Under the pieces are notes generated by a model. That model was given only the letters and a program-made list of their open reading frames with translations. It searched no databases and was not told the origin of the DNA. A stretch of 5,431 bases of DNA, taken from assembly GCA_937926875.1 (NCBI GenBank), contig CALBAX010000111.1, positions 1 through 5,431 of the forward strand, given 5' to 3'. Source of the stretch: an uncultured Desulfovibrio sp. GTDB lineage: Bacteria > Desulfobacterota > Desulfovibrionia > Desulfovibrionales > Desulfovibrionaceae. The number at the start of each line of letters is the position of its first letter. Positions within the stretch are counted from its first letter, which is position 1. Position numbers and translations under genes: made by a program. Positions 1 through 5,431 of the stretch are shown piece after piece.

Positions 1-480
1 GACCTGACCATAAGCGGCCACGATCTCGTCGATCATCTCGTGGGCCAGTTCGCCCACCTCCACGCCGTCGGGGCGCACGCAGGCCGAAGGTCCCCACTGG
101 GCAAGGCCGTGCTGGCGGCTTTTGTCCGTCATATAGGTGCCGGAATACATGCCGGAATGGGAAAGCTCCACACTGGGGATGGCGCCATGCCGGCGGATGG
201 CGTCCGCCGTGTAGGTGAAAGAGGCCAGAGAATTCAGGATGGCCGTATCCAGATGATAGGCATGGCTGCCGTCGGTCTTCGGATGCACCATGCATTCGCT
301 GATGGTGACGGCACCGGCGCCGCCCTTGGCCCGCAGCTCATAAAAGGCGGTGGACTTGGGCCCGATGCAGCCGTCGTTGGTGATGTCCGTACCGCCCATG
401 GGCGCGGAGAACATGCGGTTGCGGAACGTGACACGTCCAATGGTGATGGGTTTGCACAAATGGGGGAACTTTCTTTCCAT
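1..480 (-). CDS. NADH:flavin oxidoreductase of the old yellow enzyme family, N-terminal part
   Basis: Reading leftward from the ATG at 480-478, 160 codons stay open to the window edge, so the C-terminus is missing. The protein starts MERKFPHLCKPITIGRVTFR and carries the features of the FMN-binding TIM barrel of old-yellow-enzyme relatives: NRMFSAPMGG (residues 21-30), FYELRAKGGAGAVTISE (46-62) and ELSHSGMYSG (105-114), the last lying where the family's Q-x-x-H-x-G-R flavin-site motif falls. Family members reduce activated C=C bonds with NAD(P)H; longer ones (2,4-dienoyl-CoA reductase, BaiCD/BaiH-like, trimethylamine dehydrogenase-like) add a 4Fe-4S cluster and a second FAD/NAD domain. Too little is visible to tell the short form from the long one, or to name a substrate. 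No signal peptide is seen, so a cytoplasmic enzyme is expected. The Gln-to-Glu and Arg-to-Met changes in the flavin-site motif set it apart from classical OYE. It is transcribed away from hsdR and shows no functional link to it. Confidence 0.88.
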   Translation of the reverse strand, partial: MERKFPHLCKPITIGRVTFRNRMFSAPMGGTDITNDGCIGPKSTAFYELRAKGGAGAVTISECMVHPKTDGSHAYHLDTAILNSLASFTYTADAIRRHGAIPSVELSHSGMYSGTYMTDKSRQHGLAQWGPSACVRPDGVEVGELAHEMIDEIVAAYGQV

Positions 481-485
481 AAAAA

Positions 486-489
486 CTCC
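486..489 (-). promoter_or_regulatory. Ribosome binding site of the flavin oxidoreductase
   Basis: On the minus strand GGAG lies five bases (TTTTT) before the ATG at 480, a normal spacing. It supports this start, because the protein also begins where family members begin. Confidence 0.6.
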
Positions 490-493
490 ATAC

Positions 494-525
494 TGCCGCT
501 GTGGCGGCAAGAGGCTTCACCTCTT
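494..525 (-). promoter_or_regulatory. Two adjacent small hairpins in the leader of the flavin oxidoreductase
   Basis: Two perfect 6-bp inverted repeats lie side by side. AAGAGG/CCTCTT (509-514 with 520-525) has a 5-base loop, and TGCCGC/GCGGCA (494-499 with 504-509) has a 4-base loop. They share base 509. The second ends four bases before the GGAG ribosome site in the minus-strand transcript. They could influence translation or be chance structure; no T-run follows directly, so they do not look like a terminator. Confidence 0.3.
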
Positions 526-733
526 CAGGAAATACCTAAAAAACAAAATATATTGACGAGATAGCATTGCGGAAAATCCGAACAGGCCCGGAAGGTCATC
601 CATGAAAACAGCCCCTGGGCAGGCAAAGGTCTGCTATCCTCGTACGCCGAGCCTTGCAACGGAACGTCTTGCGCGGTCGCGAGTGCAGGCTTCGCAGATG
701 CGCTGCGATCGTTTCCCTCGCAACTATCCAGCT

Positions 734-762
734 AAAAAAAGACGGATAGCCTGCCATATCCG
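734..762 (-). terminator. Candidate factor-independent terminator on the minus strand
   Basis: In the minus-strand direction the sequence is CGGATA (762-757), an 8-base loop, TATCCG (748-743), then TC and seven T's (740-734). A 6-bp stem followed closely by T7 fits an intrinsic terminator, though the stem is short and only half GC. No gene ending here is recognised, so it would end an unannotated minus-strand transcript from the right or act as an attenuator in a long leader. The same hexamers recur on both sides and can form other pairs (see findings). Confidence 0.4.
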
Positions 763-818
763 CTCCATCTCGTCCTGGATAGACCCGGCATCCCTGCCTA
801 TGTTTGGTCTGATAGTAC

Positions 819-860
819 AAAAAAAGAAAAAAAGCAAAATTTTCCTACAACAAAAAAAAT
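819..860. other. A-tract cluster, possibly bent DNA
   Basis: In 42 bases the plus strand shows A7 (819-825), A7 (827-833), A4T4 (836-843) and A8 (852-859), set in otherwise GC-rich DNA. Tract centres are roughly 8, 10 and 16 bases apart, close to but not exactly helical phasing. Such DNA is often intrinsically curved and may serve as an upstream promoter element or bind a nucleoid protein. Function is inference only. Confidence 0.35.
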
Positions 861-1053
861 AGGCGGCCCTGGGTCTCCCCTTCTCCATCCTCCGGGATGT
901 CTGTGCCCCTTCCAGCTGTTGCAAGCCCCTGCCGAATACCAAGACAATGTATCTGGCGGGCAGGATGCCCCTGCCATGGGTATCCATACGCTGTCGCGAC
1001 GTCCCCGATCCGGGGAGCAGCGCACCTCCGGCTTACCGCTGCCAGGGCGACCT

Positions 1054-1082
1054 TTTTGCTTTTTGGGCACAAAGCATATAGG
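1054..1082 (+). promoter_or_regulatory. Weak candidate promoter for the hsd genes
   Basis: TATAGG (1077-1082) is a four-of-six match to a -10 box. TTTTGC (1054-1059) sits 17 bases upstream but is a poor -35. It lies about 100 bases before the hsdR start and in the right direction. No better sigma70-type pair was found close to hsdR. Confidence 0.2.
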
Positions 1083-1114
1083 ATGACAACATCGGTTTTC
1101 TGTCGGAAAGGACG

Positions 1115-1148
1115 CGGATGGAAAGCGCCATCCGTTTTGATGGGATGG
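1115..1148 (+). promoter_or_regulatory. Hairpin with T-run and competing partner in the hsdR leader
   Basis: CGGATGG (1115-1121) and CCATCCG (1128-1134) form a perfect 7-bp stem with a 6-base loop, followed at once by TTTT (1135-1138), resembling a short intrinsic terminator. A second GGATGG at 1143-1148 can pair with the same CCATCC (1128-1133), giving an exclusive alternative. This arrangement, 34 to 67 bases before the hsdR ATG, is what a simple attenuator would look like. Only pairing potential is seen. Confidence 0.33.
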
Positions 1149-1170
1149 CTGCACACGACTCATGCTTTAG

Positions 1171-1178
1171 GGAGAGGG
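1171..1178 (+). promoter_or_regulatory. Ribosome binding site that fixes the hsdR start
   Basis: GGAGAGGG stands three bases before the ATG at 1182 (the GGAG part is seven bases away). The frame stays open upstream to an ATG at 897, but no such site precedes that ATG, and homologues begin at the MASNFAFL-type sequence. Confidence 0.75.
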
Positions 1179-1181
1179 AAC

Positions 1182-3071
1182 ATGGCATCCAATTTTGCAT
1201 TCCTGCACGGGGAATTCCCGGAACTGGAGAAGCTCGGCATAGCGGCAGAGCGTTCCCTGCTTTCGGATCCGCAAACCTGCCTGATGGAGGCCGGTCTGCT
1301 GTGCGAAAGCATGATCCGTGTCATGTGCGCCCTGGATCACGTCACGCTGCCCGAGGACTGTACCGCCGCGGAACGCATCGACATACTCCAGCGGCGCGAC
1401 ATCCTGCCCGCAGATATAGCCGCTACCTTCCACCTGATGGATAACGCCCGCCACCAGACCGCTCATGAGGATGGCCCTGTCCCGGAAGCGGACACGCCCC
1501 ACCTGTTGCAGATCGCGCATAGCCTGTGCGGCTGGTTTTTCCAGACCTATGTCGACGAGACCTGGCAGCTACAAGAATTCATTACCCCAACGGAATCCGT
1601 CTTTTCCCCTGACGATGGCGACCAGTCCGCCGGGCAGGAAAGGGCCCTGGCGGACAAGGCAGTTGCCCGTGCCGCGCAGGCTGTTGCCGTCCCTGATGCC
1701 GTCCGCCGCCAGCGTGCTGCCATGGCCGCAGGCAAACGGCATGTTTCGGAAGCCGAGACCCGCTATCTCATCGACACGCAGCTCAGGAAGGTGGGCTGGG
1801 AGGCCGACACCCGGCGGTTGCGCTATTCCCGCGGCGTACGGCCGCAGGCCGGGCGCAACCTGGCCATTGCCGAATGGCCCACGGATTCTTCCGTCGGGGA
1901 CCGGGGCTTTGCCGATTATGCCCTGTTTGCGGGCACACGCCTGGTGGGCATCATCGAGGCCAAGGCCGGGCACAAGGACATCCCCGCCATGCTCGATCAC
2001 CAGTGCAAGGACTACGCACGGCATATCCGCGAGGAGCACCAGGCCTATGTCATCGGGGAATGGCGGGATTTCCGCGTGCCTTTCCTCTTTGCCGCCAACG
2101 GCCGTCCCTACATCCGGCAGTACGAGGAAAAATCCGGTATCTGGTTCCAGGATGTGCGCCAGGCCACCAATGCGCCGCAGGCCCTGCACGGCTGGATGAG
2201 CCCAGCCGGTCTGGAAGAACTGCTGGAACGGGACATCGCCCGGAGCGATCAGCACCTTGAGAGCATGTCCACAGCGTTCCTGACCGACAAAAGCGGCCTC
2301 AACCTGCGTGAATACCAGCTGCGCGCCATCGCGGCGGCCGAGCAAGCCGTACGCGAAGGCGCACAGAACATCCTGCTGGCCATGGCGACGGGCACAGGCA
2401 AGACCCGGACAGTGCTGGGGATGATGTACCGCTTTTTGAAAAGCGGGCGTTTCCGCCGCATCCTCTTCCTCGTGGACCGCAATGCCCTGGGCACACAGGC
2501 ACTCGATGTCTTCAAAGACGTAAAGCTCGAGGAGCTCCAGCCCCTGGACGGCATCTATACCATCAAGGGACTGGCGGACAAGGAGATAGATCCGGAGACC
2601 CGTGTCCATGTGGCCACCGTGCAGGGCATGGTCAAACGCATCCTGTACAATGAAGGCGGCGATTCCATGCCTTCCGTCTCCGACTATGACCTGGTCATCG
2701 TCGACGAGGCCCATCGGGGCTATATCCTTGACCGGGAGATGAGCGATGATGAGCAGCTCTACCGCGACCAGCGCGACTACCAGAGCAAATACCGCGAGGT
2801 CATCGACTATTTCCGGGCGGTCAAGATAGCACTGACAGCCACCCCTGCGCTCCAGACCACACAGATATTCGGCGAGCCTGTCTTCAACTACCCCTATCGT
2901 GAAGCGGTAATCGACGGTTTTTTGGTGGATCACGAGGCCCCGCACCAGCTCCGCACACAGCTCAGTGAACAGGGCATCCACTGTATGATCCTGTCACCGG
3001 CGAGATCATCAACGGCGCCCAGCTGGAAGACGAGCTGGATTTTGATGTGGACGATTTCAACAAGGCCGTGA
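1182..3071 (+). CDS. hsdR: HsdR N-terminal fragment: DUF4145-like domain, nuclease, helicase motifs I-III
   Basis: Translation from the ATG at 1182 gives 629 residues, the last 29 or so out of frame with the family. Residues 3-125 (starting SNFAFLHGEFPELEKLG) match the DUF4145-like N-terminal domain common on these R subunits. The HSDR_N nuclease follows at about 185-300, with a PD-(D/E)xK set D245, E259-A-K261 and the type I hallmark Q274-x-x-x-Y278. The helicase part has Walker A ATGTGKT (402-408), DEAH (508-511) and TATP (552-555). The frame ends at TGA 3069-3071, before motifs V and VI. The fragment might still bind ATP, but without the second RecA-like domain it should not translocate DNA, and any free nuclease activity is doubtful. 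In type I enzymes cutting is coupled to translocation. Confidence 0.85.
   Translation: MASNFAFLHGEFPELEKLGIAAERSLLSDPQTCLMEAGLLCESMIRVMCALDHVTLPEDCTAAERIDILQRRDILPADIAATFHLMDNARHQTAHEDGPVPEADTPHLLQIAHSLCGWFFQTYVDETWQLQEFITPTESVFSPDDGDQSAGQERALADKAVARAAQAVAVPDAVRRQRAAMAAGKRHVSEAETRYLIDTQLRKVGWEADTRRLRYSRGVRPQAGRNLAIAEWPTDSSVGDRGFADYALFAGTRLVGIIEAKAGHKDIPAMLDHQCKDYARHIREEHQAYVIGEWRDFRVPFLFAANGRPYIRQYEEKSGIWFQDVRQATNAPQALHGWMSPAGLEELLERDIARSDQHLESMSTAFLTDKSGLNLREYQLRAIAAAEQAVREGAQNILLAMATGTGKTRTVLGMMYRFLKSGRFRRILFLVDRNALGTQALDVFKDVKLEELQPLDGIYTIKGLADKEIDPETRVHVATVQGMVKRILYNEGGDSMPSVSDYDLVIVDEAHRGYILDREMSDDEQLYRDQRDYQSKYREVIDYFRAVKIALTATPALQTTQIFGEPVFNYPYREAVIDGFLVDHEAPHQLRTQLSEQGIHCMILSPARSSTAPSWKTSWILMWTISTRP
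2969..2986 (+). other. Frame junction in hsdR
   Basis: The upstream frame reads GGC ATC CAC up to 2981, two bases (TG) remain, and the downstream frame reads TAT GAT CCT from 2984. The second frame is closed by TGA at 2966-2968, so any change of frame must occur between 2969 and the join. No slippery heptamer or homopolymer lies in that interval. Confidence 0.8.
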
Positions 3072-4414
3072 TCAACGAAAATTTCAACCGGGAGATCCTG
3101 CGGGAGATCATCCGGGACATCGACCCCGAGGATGCCTCCTCCGGCAAGACCCTCATCTACGCCGTCAACGACCGCCATGCGGACATGATCGTCCGTATCC
3201 TCAAGGAGCTGTATGCTGCGGAGCTGGTGGACACGGACTCGGTCATGAAGATCACCGGCAGCATAGGCAACCGCAAGAATATCGACGCTGCCATCCGCCA
3301 GTTCAAGAACGAGGCCCTGCCCAGCATCGTGGTGACCGTGGATCTGCTCACCACGGGCATCGACGTGCCCGAGATCACCCGCCTGGTCTTCCTGCGCCGG
3401 GTGAAGTCCCGCATCTTGTTCGAACAGATGCTCGGCCGTGCCACCCGGCTCTGCCCGGAGATCGGCAAAGAGCACTTTGAGATCTACGACGCTGTGGATC
3501 TGTATTCCGTCCTTGAGCCGGTCACGGCCATGCGCCCGGTGGCAGGGGATCCGGCAACCACGTTCTCCCAGCTCCTGGACGGTCTGGAAGTCATGGAAGA
3601 CCCCGCGCAGATCCAGAACCAGATAGGTCAGATCATCGCCCGCTTGCAGCGCCGCAAGCGCACCCTGACGGACGAGCTGCGGCAGCACGTCGACGACATG
3701 GCCGGCGGCACGCTCGAGGCGTTCATCCAGCAGTTGCGGCACCTGCCCCCGGATGAGGCCAAAAGACTGCTGCTGTCCAAACGCGCTTTGTTCGACCTTT
3801 TGCAGGCCCAAAGGCCCGGCAGACGGCCCGTCGTCCTGTCCGACACCCCGGATGCGCTCACCAGCCATACTCGCGGGTACGGCAAGGATGGCCTCCGCCC
3901 CGGCGACTACCTGGAATCCTTTGCCCGCTTCGTGCGGGAGCGGCGCAACGAGATCGCCGCCATGGACCTTATTTGCACGCGCCCCTCGGATCTGACCCGC
4001 GAAAGCCTCAAAAGCCTGCGCCTGGCCCTGGGGCGGGAAGGCTTCACCGCCCGGCAGCTCAATGCCGCCATGGCCCAGATGAGCAACAAGGACATTGCGG
4101 CCGACATCATCGGACTGATCCGCTGTTACGGCATCAACGCGCGCCTGCTGGGGCACGAGGAACGCATCCGCCGTGCCGTGTCCCGCCTGAAGCAGGCCCA
4201 CAGCTTTTCCCGTACGGAAGAAAAATGGATCGACCGCATGGAAAAATACCTGCTCAACGAATCCGTGCTCTCGGTGCGGACATTCGACGAAAGCATGGCC
4301 TTCCGCGACAAGGGCGGCTTTGCCGCGCTGGACAAGCTTTTTCATAACCGGCTCGCGGACCTTGTCGCCGAGCTCAACCGTTACCTTTATGATGATGGAG
4401 GCCTTGCCGCATGA
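2984..4414 (+). pseudogene. hsdR: HsdR C-terminal fragment: helicase motifs V-VI and EcoEI-type C-terminal domain
   Basis: About 476 codons in the second frame continue the R protein. YDPVTGEIINGAQLEDELDF is followed by GKTLIYAVNDRHAD, then motif V TVDLLTTGIDVP (3338-3370) and motif VI QMLGRATR (3425-3448). The rest, from about GYGKDGLRPGDYLESF on, matches the EcoEI R C-terminal domain, which docks R onto the methyltransferase core. The frame is open only from 2969, after a TGA at 2966-2968. The first possible start is GTG at 3047, which overlaps the end of the upstream frame (stop at 3069-3071). That could allow weak reinitiation, but no good ribosome site is visible. The stop TGA (4412-4414) overlaps the ATG of hsdM. 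The coding pattern still looks constrained, so the break is probably recent. Confidence 0.82.
4397..4401 (+). promoter_or_regulatory. Ribosome binding site of hsdM inside the end of hsdR
   Basis: GGAGG lies nine bases before the ATG at 4411, within the last codons of hsdR. Together with the ATGA overlap it indicates translational coupling, yet it could also let ribosomes start hsdM on their own when hsdR translation stops early. Confidence 0.6.
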
Positions 4415-5431
4415 CCACTCAGGAGATCGTTGCCAAACTCTGGAACCTTTGCAATGTCCTGCGGGATGACGGCATCACCTATCATCAGTATGTGACCGAG
4501 CTGACCTTCATCCTGTTCCTGAAAATGGCCAAGGAGACCGGCCGCGAGGGGACCATTCCCCCAAACTGCCGCTGGGACGCGCTGGCCGCGCAAAGCGGCA
4601 TCGAGCTGAAGCATGCCTACAAGCGCATGCTGGCCGAGCTGGGCGAAAACGGCACGGGCCGGATACGGGAGATCTATCAGGGCGCGGTGTCCAATATCGA
4701 CGAGCCCAAGAACCTGGAAAAGATCATCTCCAGCATCAATGCCCTGGACTGGTATTCCGCGCAGGAAGAAGGCCTGGGCAACCTGTACGAAGGCCTGCTG
4801 GAAAAGAACGCCGGGGAAAAAAAGTCCGGCGCGGGCCAGTATTTCACGCCGCGCGTGCTCATCGACGTCATGGTCCGCCTTATGGAGCCCAGGATCGGCG
4901 AGCTGTGCAACGACCCCGCCTGCGGCACCTTCGGCTTCATGATCGCCGCCGACCGCTACCTGAAAGCGCAGCATGACGATTATTTCGATCTGGACGAAGA
5001 CCAGACCGCCTTCCAGAAATACAAGGCCTTCACCGGCTGCGAGCTGGTGCACGACACCCACCGTCTGGCCCTGATGAACGCCATGCTGCACGACATCGAG
5101 GGCGAGATCCTGCTTGCCGACACCCTGTCCACGGCGGGCAAGACCATGAAGGGGTACGACCTGGTGCTGACCAACCCGCCTTTCGGCACCAAAAAAGGCG
5201 GCGAACGCGCCGCCCGGGACGATTTTGCCTTTGCCACCAGCAACAAGCAGTTGAACTTTTTGCAGCACATCTACCGCAGCCTCAAGCGCGGCGGCCGGGA
5301 CGCCGTGGTCCTGCCGGACAACGTGCTTTTTGCCGATGGCGACGGTGCGCGCATCCGCGCGGACCTGATGGACAAGTGCGACCTGCATACCGTGCTGCGC
5401 CTGCCCACGGGCATCTTTTACGCCCAGGGCG
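4411..5431 (+). CDS. hsdM: Type I restriction-modification methyltransferase subunit, 3' end outside the window
   Basis: The ATG at 4411 opens a frame of 340 codons that runs off the right edge. The product starts MTTQEIVAKLWNLCNVLRDD and shows the helical HsdM N-terminal domain (about residues 4-130), then the linker signature GQYFTPR (142-148) that opens the N6-adenine methyltransferase fold. Motif I, which binds S-adenosylmethionine, is DPACGTFGF (168-176), with Phe where Gly or Ala is more usual. The catalytic motif IV is NPPF (255-258) within DLVLTNPPFGTKKGG. HsdM methylates adenine N6 in the bipartite site read by HsdS, in an M2S complex that R may join. Full-length relatives have roughly 480-530 residues, so about a third is missing, and hsdS is expected downstream. 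No defect is visible in the part seen. The gene shares four bases (ATGA) with hsdR. Confidence 0.93.
   Translation, partial: MTTQEIVAKLWNLCNVLRDDGITYHQYVTELTFILFLKMAKETGREGTIPPNCRWDALAAQSGIELKHAYKRMLAELGENGTGRIREIYQGAVSNIDEPKNLEKIISSINALDWYSAQEEGLGNLYEGLLEKNAGEKKSGAGQYFTPRVLIDVMVRLMEPRIGELCNDPACGTFGFMIAADRYLKAQHDDYFDLDEDQTAFQKYKAFTGCELVHDTHRLALMNAMLHDIEGEILLADTLSTAGKTMKGYDLVLTNPPFGTKKGGERAARDDFAFATSNKQLNFLQHIYRSLKRGGRDAVVLPDNVLFADGDGARIRADLMDKCDLHTVLRLPTGIFYAQG

Larger units (their letters stand above)
481..1181. other. Divergent intergenic region of 701 bases without a supported gene
   Basis: No reading frame on either strand here resembles a known protein, has a good ribosome site or has the codon pattern of the flanking genes. 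No tRNA T-loop sequence or rRNA is seen. Small perfect inverted repeats are frequent: 639-642/648-651, 668-673/678-683 (one G-U pair), 692-697/703-708, 743-748/757-762, 886-890/895-899, 959-964/970-975, 1002-1007/1011-1016, 1017-1022/1037-1042 and 1115-1121/1128-1134. A run of A-tracts covers 819-860. A weak minus-strand promoter for the flavin oxidoreductase may include TATATT at 552-547, but no good -35 stands at the right distance. The region must at least carry the promoters for the two divergent genes. Its length is more than two promoters need, so it may also hold a small RNA or a decayed element. Confidence 0.6.
1182..4414 (+). pseudogene. hsdR: Type I restriction enzyme R subunit, interrupted by a frameshift
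   Basis: This is one ancestral gene now in two frames. The first frame carries the family sequence up to LRTQLSEQGIH, ending at 2981. The family sequence resumes one frame back at TAT (2984) with YDPVTGEI. Joined, the pieces give about 1,076 residues, close to a normal HsdR of this type. From memory of the family, about nine residues of a K-G-E-x-V-type stretch between G-I-H and Y-D-P are absent as well, so the lesion looks like a deletion of roughly 25 bases rather than a one-base slip. The whole product would be an ATP-driven DNA translocase and endonuclease that acts with HsdM and HsdS on DNA lacking the host methylation. The gene precedes hsdM in the usual R-M order and overlaps its start. 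An intact R protein is not expected from this sequence. An assembly error is possible but not suggested by any homopolymer at the join. Confidence 0.85.

Noticed and set aside
40..564. Plus-strand open frame of 174 codons at the left end
   Set aside because: It is the antisense of the flavin oxidoreductase, whose frame has family motifs and a ribosome site.
577..600. AGGCCCGGAAGG resembling the apical loop of bacterial SRP RNA
   Set aside because: The 3' side lacks the conserved AGCAG part and the flanks do not pair into the long SRP stem.
724..1163. Small minus-strand open frames in the gap (for example starts at 987, 1156 and 1163)
   Set aside because: No ribosome sites, no family resemblance, and translations that pass through the A-tract region as runs of Phe and Lys.
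897..1181. Start of hsdR at the upstream ATG at 897
   Set aside because: The extra 95 residues have no family resemblance, no ribosome site precedes 897, and GGAGAGGG stands just before the ATG at 1182.
481..1181. CRISPR array, tRNA gene or insertion-sequence ends in the gap
   Set aside because: No regularly spaced repeats, no T-loop consensus, no transposase-like frame and no long terminal inverted repeats were seen.
2918..2924. T TTT TTG slippery heptamer in hsdR as a programmed -1 frameshift that would rejoin the two frames
   Set aside because: It is in the right phase, but the -1 frame meets TGA at 2966-2968 before reaching YDPVTGEI, and the zero frame still encodes the family sequence to 2981.
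4817..4823. A7 tract in hsdM (A AAA AAG) as a phase-variation or frameshift site
   Set aside because: It encodes the ordinary E-K-K before the conserved SGAGQYFTPR. Seven A's is short for phase variation, and the shifted frame stops after about 50 codons with no product of evident use.
1569..5388. Long minus-strand open frames opposite hsdR and hsdM (1569-2981, 2930-4345, 4387-5388)
   Set aside because: They are open because of GC-rich codon use on the plus strand. Their translations are low in recognisable motifs, while the plus strand carries clear HsdR and HsdM motifs.

Overview
The window suits a GC-rich bacterium. The coding parts are strongly GC-biased, with codon third positions dominated by G and C, while the one long gap contains A-rich stretches. 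An anaerobe of the Desulfovibrio kind would fit the flavoenzyme plus type I restriction locus and the base composition, but nothing in the window proves the lineage.

Layout. (1) Positions 1-480, minus strand: the first 160 codons of an old-yellow-enzyme-type NADH:flavin oxidoreductase, running off the left edge. (2) Positions 481-1181: a 701-base divergent intergenic region with no convincing gene. It holds several short perfect inverted repeats, a minus-strand terminator-like hairpin, a series of A-tracts and, just before the next gene, a hairpin with a competing partner. (3) Positions 1182-4414, plus strand: hsdR, the restriction/translocation subunit of a type I restriction-modification system, of the kind with an N-terminal DUF4145-like domain and an EcoEI-type C-terminus. 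It is split into two frames near 2981-2984 and reads as a pseudogene. (4) Positions 4411 to the right edge, plus strand: hsdM, the adenine-N6 methyltransferase subunit, intact as far as visible and overlapping the hsdR stop as ATGA. hsdS is not in the window and probably lies further right.

How they work together: HsdM with HsdS would methylate the host recognition site, and HsdR would join them to translocate and cut unmodified DNA. Here the frame break separates the nuclease and helicase motifs I-III (first half) from helicase motifs V-VI and the C-terminal assembly domain (second half). Restriction is therefore probably lost while methylation may survive. I did not find a novel defence system. 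The items most worth a second look are the small deletion in hsdR and the mutually exclusive short pairings in the intergenic region.
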